Below, piece by piece: positions 32,140 through 40,683 of a stretch of DNA of 41,276 nt. The DNA is from Pseudonocardia sp. (GTDB taxonomy: Bacteria; Actinomycetota; Actinomycetes; Mycobacteriales; Pseudonocardiaceae): NCBI GenBank assembly GCA_016794615.1, contig JAEUJO010000020.1, positions 1 through 41,276 of the forward strand, written 5' to 3'. Every line of letters starts with the position of its first letter. The first letter of the stretch is position 1. The notes beneath the pieces were generated by a model that was not told the DNA's origin, made no database searches, and saw only the letters and a program-made list of their open reading frames with translations. The position numbers and the translations under genes were made by a program.

Positions 32140-32471
32140 GGCTGCGGCCGTCCGCTCGTCGCGATGGGCGACGTCGCGATGAGCGTCCCGGGGCTGCTCG
32201 CGGTCGCCTACATCGCCGTGCCGGCGACGGTGCTGGGCGGCGGGATCTGGACGGCGCTGATGCGCCGGCACCCGGCCGGGGTCGTGGCGCCCTGGTCGCT
32301 GCTCGTCCCGGTGGTCGGCATGGGGCTCGCGGCGCTCGTCCTCGGGGAGCGCCCGAGCGCCGTCGAGCTGGTGGCGGCGGTCGTGATCGTCGGCGGGTGC
32401 TGCTCGGAACGCCACGGACGGTACGCACAGCGTTCACCCGCACGGACGAAGCACTTCGCGCAACTGCCTGA
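32140..32471 (+). pseudogene. C-terminal remnant of an EamA/DMT-family exporter gene
   Basis: The segment encodes the last membrane helices of an EamA transporter: GLLAVAYIAVPATVLGGGIWTALMRRHP, VVAPWSLLVPVVGMGLAALVLGE and VELVAAVVIVGG. The first seven or so helices are missing. Near 32397 a missing G shifts the frame; correcting it gives GGVLLGTPRTVRTAF and an end at TGA 32469-32471. It is truncated and frameshifted, hence non-functional. Confidence 0.7.
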
Positions 32472-32525
32472 AAGGCTGGTGTTGTGGTGGCCTTGGTGTG
32501 TCACCCTCGCCACGGAGGTGTGTCC

Positions 32526-33776
32526 GTGGACGAAGGTGTCTGCGCGATCCGACCCGGAACCGATGTGGGCCGGTACGCCCGGCTGCTCGCCCGCACGCAC
32601 GACGCCCTGCTCTCCGGCGGCCGCCCGCCGGTCGACCCGCGGCGGCTCGTGGCGCGCTCGTGGCTCCGGGTGCAGGCGCAGGGCGTCGACCCCGACCGGC
32701 GTGACCCGCCCGGGCCGCTCGACGCGTCGCAGGTCGAGCAGCGCCGCGCCCGCTCGCCGCTGCTCCATGTGCTCCCCGCGCTGCGGGCCGCGCTGACCGC
32801 CGTCGCCGAGGACGCGCGGCACGTCATGGTCGTCACCGACGCCGGCGGCGTGCTGCTGTGGCGGGAGGGATCGACCCGCGTGCGGCACCGGGCCGACGCG
32901 CTGGGCTTCACCGAGGGTGCCCGCTGGACCGAGGGCGCCGTCGGCACCAACGCGATCGGCACCGCGCTGGCCGAGGACGCACCGGTGCAGATCTTCTCCG
33001 CCGAGCACTTCGTCCGCTCCCACCACGGCTGGACCTGCACGGCCTGCCCCGTGCACGACCCGCGCAGCGGCGAGCTGCTGGGCGTCGTCGATGTCAGCGG
33101 GCCCGCGGAGACCGTGCACCCGACGACGGTCGCGCTCGTCGGCACGGCCGTGAAGCTCGCCGAGGCGGGCCTGTGGCACTACCACGAGCACCGGCTCGAC
33201 GCGCTGCGCTCCGTCGCCGTGCCGGTGCTGGCGTCCGGCACCGGTCCCGGCCTCGTCGTCGACGACCACGGGTGGGTCGCGGCCGTGCACGGCATGCCGC
33301 ACGTGGACCGGGTCGCAGCGCCCAGCGCGGACGGTCCGGTGGCCGTGCACGGGCTGGGGCTGTGCGTTCCCGAGCCGGTTCCGGGTGGCTGGCTGCTGCG
33401 CCCGGGCGGGGCCGACCGCGCGTTGCGGCTGACCCTCGAGCTCGACCACCGCCCACCGCGCGCCATCGTCGCCGGTACGAACGTCTGGATCCACCCGCTG
33501 TCGACCCGGCACGCCGAGGTACTCCTGCTGCTTGCCCGCGCCGGGCGCACCGGCATGGACGCCGCCGCACTGAGCGCGGCGCTCTACGGTCAGGTGGGCA
33601 GCCTCGTGACGATCCGCGCCGAGGTCTCCCGCTTGCGGAAGGTGATCGGCGGGATCGTCCTGGCCCGGCCGTACCGGCTGGCGCCGGAGGTCGAGGTCGT
33701 GCTGCCGGACCTCGCGACGAACTCGTTCGTGGCCGGGTCGTCGGCCCCGGCGGTGCGGGCGCTCGCCGGGCGCTGA
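32526..33776 (+). CDS. GAF-domain transcriptional regulator of the acetoin cluster (AcoR-like, without AAA+ domain)
   Basis: A 416-residue regulator. The N-terminal part (RLVARSWLRVQAQGVDPDR) and GAF domain (about 85-215, WTEGAVGTNAIGTALAEDAPVQIFSAEHF...CTACPVHDP...GVVDVSG) match the sensory half of AcoR-type activators. The sigma-54-interacting AAA+ domain is absent. The C-terminus (about 335-405) looks like a winged helix (MDAAALSAALYGQ...TIRAEVSRLRKVIGGIVLARPYRLAPEV). GTG 32526 is preferred because GGAGG (32514-32518) lies 7 nt upstream; an in-frame GTG at 32484 is possible. Its position directly upstream of acoX supports control of the cluster. Confidence 0.82.
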   Translation: MDEGVCAIRPGTDVGRYARLLARTHDALLSGGRPPVDPRRLVARSWLRVQAQGVDPDRRDPPGPLDASQVEQRRARSPLLHVLPALRAALTAVAEDARHVMVVTDAGGVLLWREGSTRVRHRADALGFTEGARWTEGAVGTNAIGTALAEDAPVQIFSAEHFVRSHHGWTCTACPVHDPRSGELLGVVDVSGPAETVHPTTVALVGTAVKLAEAGLWHYHEHRLDALRSVAVPVLASGTGPGLVVDDHGWVAAVHGMPHVDRVAAPSADGPVAVHGLGLCVPEPVPGGWLLRPGGADRALRLTLELDHRPPRAIVAGTNVWIHPLSTRHAEVLLLLARAGRTGMDAAALSAALYGQVGSLVTIRAEVSRLRKVIGGIVLARPYRLAPEVEVVLPDLATNSFVAGSSAPAVRALAGR

Positions 33777-33783
33777 CCCGCCA

Positions 33784-33801
33784 CTGCAACACCGCTGCAA
33801 C
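33784..33801 (+). promoter_or_regulatory. Direct-repeat candidate operator upstream of acoX
   Basis: CTGCAAC occurs twice at an 11-bp spacing (33784 and 33795), one helical turn apart, in the 62-nt gap between the regulator stop and acoX. It is a candidate site for the adjacent regulator. No typical sigma-54 box (GG-N10-GC) is apparent. Confidence 0.35.
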
Positions 33802-33838
33802 CCTCGCCGCGGGCACCGCCGCGCGATGGACTGCGCCT

Positions 33839-34918
33839 GTGAGCGCGGTCACGAGCGGAGAGCTCGCCGTGGTACCGGGCTCGACGGTCGGGATCGTCGC
33901 CAACCCGATGTCGGGCCGGGACATCCGGCGCCTCGTCGCGCAGGCATCGGTGTTCCCGAACGCCGAGAAGACCAACATGGTGGTGCGGCTGCTCGCCGCC
34001 GCCGGGGCCGCCGGGGTCGAGCGGGCCCTGGTCTCGACCGACGGCATGGGTGTCGCGGGCGGCGTCGTGCGGGCACTGGCGAAGCGCCGGGCGAGCGCGG
34101 GCCGCCTGCCGCACCTCGAGTTCGTCGAGCTGGACGCGCTCACCGGCACCGCCGACGACACCCGGGCGCTCGTCGTGGCGATGCGCGCCCGCGGCGCCGG
34201 CGTGATCGTCACGCTCGGCGGTGACGGCACCGTCCGCGCGGCCGCGGCGACCTGCGGGGACGTCGCGCTGCTTCCCCTGTCCACAGGCACCAACAACGCC
34301 TTCCCCGAGATGTGGGAGGCCACCGTGGCCGGCACGGCGGCCGGCCTGCTCGCCACGGACCGCGTCGCCGCCGACGCCGTGACGCACCGCTCGAAGGTGC
34401 TGCACGTCGTGTGCGGACCGACGCGCGAGGTCGCGCTGGTGGACGTGTGCGTCTCCACGGTCACCCACGTCGGCTCCAAGGCACTGTGGCAGCCCGCGAC
34501 CCTGCGGGAGCTCTACTGCGCGTTCGCCGAGCCGCACGCGATCGGCCTGTCCAGCATCGCCGGCCTGCTGCACCCCGCCGCGCGGACCGATCCCCACGGT
34601 GTCGTCGTCACCCTCGCCGATCCCGCCACCGCGGACCGGACGGTCTTCGCCCCGATCGCGCCGGGCGTGGTCGCCCCGATCGGCATCCGGGACGCCCGGG
34701 ACCTGCCCGCCGGTGTCCCGCGCCGGGCCGCCGTGGAGCGCGGCACCGTCGCGGTCGACGGCGAGCGCGAGCTCGAGTTCGGCCCCGGCACCCCCGTCAC
34801 CGTCACCCTCGCGCGAGCCGGACCACGCGTGCTCGACGTGCGCGCCACCCTCGCCGCCGCCGCCGCGCGCCGGCTCCTCGTCCACCAGCGCGTCCCCACC
34901 CTCCAGTCGGCCCCGTAG
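33839..34918 (+). CDS. acoX: AcoX, ATP-NAD kinase-like protein of acetoin catabolism
   Basis: A 359-residue protein of the ATP-NAD/AcoX kinase superfamily. The nucleotide motif GGDGT (127-131, in VIVTLGGDGTVRAAA) is intact, preceded by GIVANPMSGRDIRRL and followed by PLSTGTNNAFPEMWEATVAG. AcoX accompanies acetoin dehydrogenase genes in many bacteria; its precise reaction is not settled. GTG 33839 gives the family start. No strong ribosome-binding site is visible. It is first of seven co-oriented catabolic reading frames, with the next start 12 nt after its stop. Confidence 0.9.
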   Translation: MSAVTSGELAVVPGSTVGIVANPMSGRDIRRLVAQASVFPNAEKTNMVVRLLAAAGAAGVERALVSTDGMGVAGGVVRALAKRRASAGRLPHLEFVELDALTGTADDTRALVVAMRARGAGVIVTLGGDGTVRAAAATCGDVALLPLSTGTNNAFPEMWEATVAGTAAGLLATDRVAADAVTHRSKVLHVVCGPTREVALVDVCVSTVTHVGSKALWQPATLRELYCAFAEPHAIGLSSIAGLLHPAARTDPHGVVVTLADPATADRTVFAPIAPGVVAPIGIRDARDLPAGVPRRAAVERGTVAVDGERELEFGPGTPVTVTLARAGPRVLDVRATLAAAAARRLLVHQRVPTLQSAP

Positions 34919-34930
34919 CAAGGAGAACAG

Positions 34931-35998
34931 ATGAAGGCAGCACGGTTTCACGGCCCCGGCGACATCCGCATCGACGACATACCCGAGCCGAAGGTCGGCC
35001 CCGGGCAGGTGAAGGTCGACGTCGAGTGGTGCGGCATCTGCGGGACCGACCTGCACGAGTACCTCGACGGGCCGATCTTCATCCCGCCGAGGGGCTCCCC
35101 GCACCCGCTGACCGGCCAGGAGATGCCGGTGGTGATGGGCCACGAGTTCGCCGGCGTCGTCTCCGAGGTCGGGGCGGGCGTCACCAACGTCACGGAGGGC
35201 GACCGGGTCGCCGTCGAGCCCTACGACGTCTGTGGCGAGTGCTCGGCCTGCGCGATCGGCCGCTACAACATCTGCCGCAAGCTGGGGTTCGTCGGCCTCG
35301 ACGGCCAGCAGGGCGGGTTCGCCGAGAGGTGCGTCGTCGACTCCCGGTGGGCGCACCCGCTCGGTGGCATCCCGACCGACCTCGGCGCGCTCGTCGAGCC
35401 GCTCGCCGTCGCCTACCACGCCGTACGCCTCTCGGGCCTCAAGCCGGGCGGCACCGCAGCGGTCTTCGGGTCGGGTCCGATCGGGCTGGTGACCGCGGCT
35501 GCGCTGAAGGCGGCGGGGGCGGAGAAGGTGGTCGTCGTCGAGCCGGCCGCCGTTCGCAAGGCCAAGGCACCCGGCGCGGGTGCGGACGTGGTACTCGACC
35601 CGACCGAGGTGAACGTTCCCGACGCGATCCGCGACCTGACCGGCGGCGCCGGCGCGGACGTGGCCTTCGAGTGCGCGGGCGTGGACGCCGTGCTCGCGAG
35701 TGCTGTCGGCTCGGTGCGCCCCGGCGGCACGGTCGTCAACGTGGCGATCTGGGGCCACTCGGCCAACGTCGCGGTGAACGAGCTCGTGTTCTCCGAGATC
35801 AACCTCATCGGCACGCTCGCGTACTGCGAGGACCACCCGGCGACCATCGGCCTGCTCCGCGACAAGAAGGTCGACGCCACGCAGTTCATCACCGGCCGGA
35901 TCGGGCTCGACGACCTCGTCGCCAGGGGGTTCCGCGAGCTGATCGACAACAAGGAGGAGAACGTGAAGATCCTCGTGACCCCGAAGGACCTCCTATGA
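34931..35998 (+). CDS. Zinc-dependent 2,3-butanediol dehydrogenase
   Basis: A 355-residue medium-chain dehydrogenase that oxidises (R,R)-2,3-butanediol to acetoin (or reduces acetoin or diacetyl) with NAD. Catalytic zinc ligands are Cys37 (CGICGTD), His71 and Glu72 (MGHEFAG); structural zinc ligands are Cys101, Cys104, Cys107 and Cys115. The Rossmann motif is GSGPIG (180-185). The [13 protein letters not shown] segment is characteristic of butanediol dehydrogenases. ATG 34931 follows AAGGAGAA. The stop overlaps the ATG of the repeat-derived mini-ORF (ATGA at 35995-35998). Confidence 0.92.
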   Translation: MKAARFHGPGDIRIDDIPEPKVGPGQVKVDVEWCGICGTDLHEYLDGPIFIPPRGSPHPLTGQEMPVVMGHEFAGVVSEVGAGVTNVTEGDRVAVEPYDVCGECSACAIGRYNICRKLGFVGLDGQQGGFAERCVVDSRWAHPLGGIPTDLGALVEPLAVAYHAVRLSGLKPGGTAAVFGSGPIGLVTAAALKAAGAEKVVVVEPAAVRKAKAPGAGADVVLDPTEVNVPDAIRDLTGGAGADVAFECAGVDAVLASAVGSVRPGGTVVNVAIWGHSANVAVNELVFSEINLIGTLAYCEDHPATIGLLRDKKVDATQFITGRIGLDDLVARGFRELIDNKEENVKILVTPKDLL

Positions 35999-36072
35999 GC
36001 GGGCGTGCGAGCGAGTCACCGTCACAGGGAGTGGCGACGAACCCGACCGAGCGAAGCGAGGGAGCGCGATGA
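35995..36072 (+). repeat. Dispersed linker repeat encoding a 25-residue mini-ORF
   Basis: ATG 35995 overlaps the dehydrogenase stop and the frame runs [11 protein letters not shown]... to PTERSEGAR, stopping at TGA 36070-36072, which overlaps the next ATG (36069). It shares GACCGAGCGAAGCGAGGGA-type sequence and the peptide end TER(S/T)EG(A/S)R with the element at 16588-16728. GAGGGA just before the SDR start serves as its ribosome-binding site. Confidence 0.75.
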
Positions 36073-36836
36073 GCAATGTGATCGTCACGGGAGCCGGGCG
36101 GGGTATCGGCCGCGGCATCGCACTCCGGCTGGCGAGTGACGGGCACGCCGTCGCCGTCAGCGACGTGAACAAGGCGGGCGCCGAGGCGGTCGCCGGCGAG
36201 ATCACCACGGCGGGCGGCCGGGCGATTGCCGTATCGACCGACGTCACCGACCGCGACGCCGTGTTCGCGCTCGTCGACCAGGTCGCCGACGAACTGGGCA
36301 GCGTCGACGTCATGGTCGCCAACGCGGGTATCGCCCAGGTCAGGGCGCTCCTGGACGTGACGCCCGACGACCTGCGCAAGATCTTCGACGTCAACGTCTT
36401 CGGCGTCGTCTACTCCATCCAGGCCGCGGCCGGGAAGATGATCGCCCAGGGGCACGGCGGCAAGATCATCAGTGCCGCCTCGATCGCCGCCCACGGTGGG
36501 TTCGACCTGCTCGGCCCCTACTGCGCCACCAAGTTCGGGGTCCGGGCGCTCACCCAGGCCGCCGCGAAGGAGCTGGCGAAGCACAAGATCACGGTCAACG
36601 CCTACTGTCCCGGCGTCGTCGACACCGACATGTGGGAGCTGATCGACGAGCAGATGGGCCCCTACCTCGGCACCGGCAAGGGCGAGGCGAAGGCCCAGTT
36701 CGGCGCCGGTATCGCGCTCGGCCGCCTGCAGACACCCGCCGACGTCGCCGGGCTCGTCTCCTACCTCGCGGGCCCCGACTCGGACTACATGACCGGACAG
36801 TCGATCATCATCGACGGAGGGATGGTGTACTCATGA
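36069..36836 (+). CDS. Short-chain dehydrogenase, probable acetoin/diacetyl reductase
   Basis: A 255-residue classical [11 protein letters not shown] (7-14), NAG (85-87), Ser138 with Tyr151-X3-Lys155 (GPYCATKFG), PGVVDTDMW and the C-terminal [14 protein letters not shown]. The PGVV-TDMW-LIDEQM region resembles meso-2,3-butanediol dehydrogenase/acetoin reductase (BudC-type) enzymes, which fits the operon. ATG 36069 is supplied with a ribosome-binding site by the upstream repeat. The stop overlaps acoA (ATGA 36833-36836). Confidence 0.9.
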   Translation: MSNVIVTGAGRGIGRGIALRLASDGHAVAVSDVNKAGAEAVAGEITTAGGRAIAVSTDVTDRDAVFALVDQVADELGSVDVMVANAGIAQVRALLDVTPDDLRKIFDVNVFGVVYSIQAAAGKMIAQGHGGKIISAASIAAHGGFDLLGPYCATKFGVRALTQAAAKELAKHKITVNAYCPGVVDTDMWELIDEQMGPYLGTGKGEAKAQFGAGIALGRLQTPADVAGLVSYLAGPDSDYMTGQSIIIDGGMVYS

Positions 36837-37831
36837 CCGGCACCCTGACCCAGGCACCGGCCGCCGAGCTGACGCCGGACGCCCTGCTCGACGCCTACCG
36901 CACGATGCGGACGATCCGCGATTTCGAGGAGCGGGTCCACGAGGAGTTCGCCACCGGCGACATCCCCGGCTTCGTCCACCTCTACGCAGGCGAGGAGGCC
37001 TCGGCCACCGGCGTGTGCAGCCACCTCGACCTGCGCGACGCGATCGCCTCGACCCACCGCGGGCACGGGCACTGCATCGCCAAGGGCGTCGATGTGATGG
37101 GGATGATGGCGGAGATCTTCGGCAAGCTGACCGGCTCGTGCCGGGGCAAGGGCGGCTCGATGCACATCGCCGACCTGTCGAAGGGCATGCTCGGCGCGAA
37201 CGGGATCGTCGGCGGCGGTCCGCCGCTGATCTGCGGGCGCGCGCTCGCGTCCAAGCTCAAGGGCGACGGCGGCGTCGCGGTCGCGTTCTTCGGCGACGGC
37301 GCGTCGAACCAGGGCACCACGTTGGAGTCGCTCAACCTGGCCTCGATCTGGAACCTGCCCGCGATCTTCGTCGCGGAGAACAACGGCTACGCCGAGGCCA
37401 CGTCGTCGACCTGGTCGGTGGCCACCGACGACATCGCCGACCGGGCCGCGGCGTTCGGGATGCCCGGGGTGATCGTCGACGGGTTCGACTTCTTCGCGGT
37501 GCACGAGGCTGCCGGCGAGGCCGTGGCCCGGGCCCGCGAAGGCGGAGGTCCCACGCTGATCGAGGTCAAGTTCACCCGGTACTTCGGCCATTTCGAGGGC
37601 GACCAGCAGCTCTACCGGGCCGACGAGGTGCGCAACGCCCGCGAGAACCTCGACTGCCTCAAGGTCTTCCGCGCCCGGGTCACCGGGTCGGGCCAGCTCA
37701 CCGACGACCAGCTCGACCAGGTCGACCAGGAGGTGGCGACGGCGATCGCCGCGTCGGTGGTCGCCGCCAAGGCCGCCCCGAAGCCGGGCGCCGACGACCT
37801 GCTGACCGACGTCTACGTCTCCTACCAGTAG
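36833..37831 (+). CDS. acoA: Acetoin dehydrogenase E1 component, alpha subunit
   Basis: A 332-residue TPP-dependent subunit. Landmarks are [52 protein letters not shown], the TPP/Mg motif GDG (154-156, [10 protein letters not shown]) to NN (183-184, [10 protein letters not shown]) and [11 protein letters not shown]. With AcoB it cleaves acetoin, releasing acetaldehyde and passing the acetyl group to lipoyl-AcoC. HFEGD-type sequence and the aco context distinguish it from pyruvate or branched-chain E1. It is coupled to the SDR gene by ATGA, and acoB follows after 16 nt. Confidence 0.93.
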   Translation: MTGTLTQAPAAELTPDALLDAYRTMRTIRDFEERVHEEFATGDIPGFVHLYAGEEASATGVCSHLDLRDAIASTHRGHGHCIAKGVDVMGMMAEIFGKLTGSCRGKGGSMHIADLSKGMLGANGIVGGGPPLICGRALASKLKGDGGVAVAFFGDGASNQGTTLESLNLASIWNLPAIFVAENNGYAEATSSTWSVATDDIADRAAAFGMPGVIVDGFDFFAVHEAAGEAVARAREGGGPTLIEVKFTRYFGHFEGDQQLYRADEVRNARENLDCLKVFRARVTGSGQLTDDQLDQVDQEVATAIAASVVAAKAAPKPGADDLLTDVYVSYQ

Positions 37832-37847
37832 AGGGAGGGATTGCGAC

Positions 37848-38873
37848 ATGGCACGCTCCATCACCTACCGCGAGGCGATCAACGAGGCGATCGCCCAAGA
37901 GATGGCCCGCGACGAGCGCGTGATCGTCATGGGCGAGGACAACGCCGGCGGTGCCGGCTCGCCGGGCGAGGACGACGCCTGGGGCGGCGTCCTCGGGGTC
38001 ACGAAGGGCCTGTACGGGAAGTTCCCGGGTCGGGTGCTCGACACCCCGATCTCGGAGTCGGCGTTCGTCGGTGCGGCCGTGGGTGCGGCGACCGGTGGCC
38101 TGCGGCCGGTCGTCGAGCTCATGTTCATCGACTTCCTGGGTGTCTGCTTCGACCAGATCTTCAACCAGGCCGCGAAGTTCCGGTACATGTTCGGCGGCAA
38201 GGCCGTCACCCCGGTTGTCGTGCGGACGATGTGGGGCGCGGGCCTGCGCGCCGCGGCCCAGCACAGCCAGAGCCTGCTGTCGGTGGTCACCCACATCCCC
38301 GGGCTCAAGGTCGTGGCGCCGTCCAACCCGTACGACGCGAAGGGTCTGCTCATCCAGGCCATCCGCGACGACGACCCGGTGATCTTCGCCGAGCACAAGA
38401 TGCTCTACGACGTCTCCGGCGATGTCCCGGAGGAGAGCTACGCGATCCCGTTCGGCGAGGCGAACATCGTCCGTGAGGGCTCCAACGGGCACGCAGACGT
38501 CACGATCGTCGCGATCGGGCGCATGGTGAACACCGCGCTGGAGGCGGCGGACGAGCTGGCCTCGTCGGGGATCCAGGTCGAGATCATCGACCCGCGCACC
38601 ACCAGCCCGCTCGACACCGACACGATCCTCGAGTCGGTGGAGAACACCGGGCGGCTCGTCGTGGTCGACGAGTCGAACCCGCGCTGCTCGCTGGCCACCG
38701 ACATCGCCGCGCTCGCCGCGCAGGAGGTGTTCGGGTCGCTGCGGGCGCCGATCCAGCAGGTCACCGGCCCGCACACGCCGGTGCCGTTCGCCGACTCGCT
38801 GGAGGACCTGTTCATCCCGGACACCACGCGCGTCGCCGCGGCCGTGAAGACGGTGGTGGACCATGTCGGGTGA
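37848..38873 (+). CDS. acoB: Acetoin dehydrogenase E1 component, beta subunit
   Basis: A 341-residue partner of AcoA. Landmarks are YREAINEAIAQEMARDERVIVMGEDN, TPISESAFVGAAVGAA, FMFIDF-like LMFIDFLGVCFDQIFNQAAKFRYMFGG, QHSQSLLSVVTHIPGLKVVAPSNPYDAKGLL and EIIDPRTTSPLDTDTI with VVVDES. ATG 37848 follows GGGAGGG. Its end overlaps acoC by 11 nt. Confidence 0.94.
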   Translation: MARSITYREAINEAIAQEMARDERVIVMGEDNAGGAGSPGEDDAWGGVLGVTKGLYGKFPGRVLDTPISESAFVGAAVGAATGGLRPVVELMFIDFLGVCFDQIFNQAAKFRYMFGGKAVTPVVVRTMWGAGLRAAAQHSQSLLSVVTHIPGLKVVAPSNPYDAKGLLIQAIRDDDPVIFAEHKMLYDVSGDVPEESYAIPFGEANIVREGSNGHADVTIVAIGRMVNTALEAADELASSGIQVEIIDPRTTSPLDTDTILESVENTGRLVVVDESNPRCSLATDIAALAAQEVFGSLRAPIQQVTGPHTPVPFADSLEDLFIPDTTRVAAAVKTVVDHVG

Positions 38874-39969
38874 CCACGACGAGCGCATCCTGACGGTGAC
38901 GATGCCCAAGTGGGGCCTCTCGATGACCACCGGCAGGATCGTCGAGATCCACGTCGCCGAGGGCGACACGATCGCCAAGGGTGACGACGTCCTCGACATC
39001 GACACCGACAAGATCGCCGGGACGCTGGAGTCGCCGGTCGCCGGACCGGTCCGCAGGCTGGTCGCCGAGGTCGGCGACGAGCTGCCGGTCGGCGCGGTGC
39101 TGGCGGTCGTCGCGCCCGCGGAGGTCCCGGACGGCGAGATCGACGCGGTCGTCGCCGAGGCGAAGGAGGCGGCGGCGTCCGGGGCGCTGGAGGTGCCGGA
39201 CGAGCCGCAGCCGCAGCTCGTCGAGATCGGCGGCCGGACGATCTCCTACTTCACGCTGACCGCGGAGGAGCCGGGCGGTGACCCGGTCGTGCTCGTGCAC
39301 GGCTTCGGCGGCGACAAGAACTCGTGGCTGTTCGTGCAGCAGCCGCTCGCCGAGCACCACGTGGTGCACGCGCTCGACCTGCCCGGGCACGGTGCGTCGG
39401 ACAAGGAGGTGGGCGACGGGTCGTTGACCTCCCTGGCCGACACCGTCGTCGGGTTCCTCGACGCGCTCGGGATCTCCCGTGCGCACCTCGTGGGGCACTC
39501 GCTCGGCGGTGCCGTCGTGGCGGCGGTGGCCCGCTCCACGCCGGGCAGGGTGGCCTCGCTGACGCTGCTCGCCCCGGCCGGCTACTCGGCCGACGCCGAC
39601 GCGGAGTACCTGCGGGGCTTCGCGGCGGCCGCCACCCGGCGGGAGCTCAAGCCGCTGGTCGGGCGGCTGTTCGCGGACCCCGCGCTGGTCACCCGCCAGC
39701 TGGTCGACGACCTGCTGCGCTACAAGCGGCTCGACGGGGTCGACAAGGCCCTGTCCGTGCTGCTCGGCACGCTGCTCGACGGCGACCGCCAGGCGATCGA
39801 CACCCGCGGGCTGCTGGCGGGCGTCGACGTGCCGGTGACCGTGGTCTGGGGCACGGCGGACCGGATCCTGCCCCCGCCCGACGACATCGGGGAACGGGTG
39901 GACGCCGGGCACATGGTGCACATGGAGGCGGCGAACGACGTCGTCCGCGTGCTGCGGGCGCACCTGTAG
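38863..39969 (+). CDS. acoC: Acetoin dehydrogenase E2 component: lipoyl domain plus alpha/beta-hydrolase fold
   Basis: A 368-residue protein. An N-terminal biotinyl/lipoyl domain (about 9-86) carries the lipoylation site in DIDTDKIAG (Lys50). After a short linker comes an alpha/beta-hydrolase domain (about 123-365) with VLVHGFGGDKNSW, nucleophile elbow GHSLGGA (Ser213) and C-terminal GHMVHME. The classical E2 catalytic motif HXXXDG and the E3-binding domain are absent, as known for AcoC proteins. It overlaps acoB. No dihydrolipoamide dehydrogenase gene follows, so E3 must be shared. Confidence 0.92.
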   Translation: MSGDHDERILTVTMPKWGLSMTTGRIVEIHVAEGDTIAKGDDVLDIDTDKIAGTLESPVAGPVRRLVAEVGDELPVGAVLAVVAPAEVPDGEIDAVVAEAKEAAASGALEVPDEPQPQLVEIGGRTISYFTLTAEEPGGDPVVLVHGFGGDKNSWLFVQQPLAEHHVVHALDLPGHGASDKEVGDGSLTSLADTVVGFLDALGISRAHLVGHSLGGAVVAAVARSTPGRVASLTLLAPAGYSADADAEYLRGFAAAATRRELKPLVGRLFADPALVTRQLVDDLLRYKRLDGVDKALSVLLGTLLDGDRQAIDTRGLLAGVDVPVTVVWGTADRILPPPDDIGERVDAGHMVHMEAANDVVRVLRAHL

Positions 39970-39984
39970 ACGTCCGTCCCTGAC

Positions 39985-40027
39985 GAGCGGCACTTCCGTG
40001 GGACGAATCCCCACGGGAGTGCCGCTC
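39985..40027. terminator. Terminator of the aco operon (bidirectional)
   Basis: GAGCGGCACTTCCGTGGG and CCCACGGGAGTGCCGCTC form an 18-bp stem with one G-U pair and a 7-nt loop, 15 nt after the acoC stop and 6 nt before the stop of the convergent minus-strand gene. Confidence 0.88.
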
Positions 40028-40033
40028 GCCGGG

Positions 40034-40552
40034 TCAGGGCTCCCGGGCGGTGGCGAGGTCGGCCTCGACGTCGGCCAGCGGACGGCGGGTGAGGGTCACG
40101 GCGTGCCCGGCAAGGCGGTGATCGAGGGCCTGCGGCGCGGCCTCGACGACGTCGGCGATCACGGCGGTACCGCTCGGCGGGATCGCCCGAGCCAGCTGGA
40201 GCAGCACGCGCTCGTCGGGCGACGGCTCGGCCAGGGCTCCGGTGAGCGCCACGAGGGAGTTGCCCAGCAGGAGCGTGTCGACGGGTGCGAGCAGCGCCGT
40301 GAGCAGCCCGGCCAGGCGCGGATGGCGCTCGGCGAGCGTGCCGGTGGTGCCGAGGTCACCGGCGTGCTCGCCGATCGTCACGGCGCCGTCGGCGGCGCGG
40401 CGCACGATCGCCGCGGAGCGCAGCGTGAACCCGTCGCCGGGTTCGGTGACGGCGTCGAGCACCGGGTCGATCGCCTCGTGCGGGTCGTCGAGGGTGACGA
40501 CCAGTACGTTCTCCTGCGGTGCGCCGGCACCCGCGTGTTCCGCTGGGGTCAT
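40034..40552 (-). CDS. DUF1269-like protein of unknown function
   Basis: A 172-residue protein. The first half (VLVVTLDDPHEAIDPVLDAVTEPGDGFTLRSAAIVRRAADGAVTIGEHAGD) resembles DUF1269-type alternating alpha/beta sequence. The middle has a hydrophobic stretch (LAGLLTALLAPVDTLLLGNSLVALTGAL) in place of the usual Gly-rich membrane hairpin, and the end predicts a second alpha/beta unit (GTAVIADVVEAAPQALD). The family assignment is tentative and no function is known. ATG 40552 is chosen; upstream sequence is not conserved-looking. Confidence 0.6.
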   Translation of the reverse strand: MTPAEHAGAGAPQENVLVVTLDDPHEAIDPVLDAVTEPGDGFTLRSAAIVRRAADGAVTIGEHAGDLGTTGTLAERHPRLAGLLTALLAPVDTLLLGNSLVALTGALAEPSPDERVLLQLARAIPPSGTAVIADVVEAAPQALDHRLAGHAVTLTRRPLADVEADLATAREP

Positions 40553-40683
40553 CGAGCCATCGTTGCGCACCCGGGCCCGGCGCGCCGACCCGGACCGCGG
40601 CCCGGACGTCACTTGCCACGTCGCACCCGACGCGACACGCTGCGTGGCAGAGCGCATACGGCGTGCGCCGACGGGGGGCAACG
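40553..40683. promoter_or_regulatory. Divergent intergenic region with a nested inverted repeat
   Basis: TGCCACG (40614-40620) and CGTGGCA (40643-40649) flank a smaller TCGC/GCGA stem. It lies between the minus-strand DUF1269-like gene and the plus-strand lipoprotein gene and could be an operator or a leader hairpin. No clear promoter boxes are identified. Confidence 0.3.
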
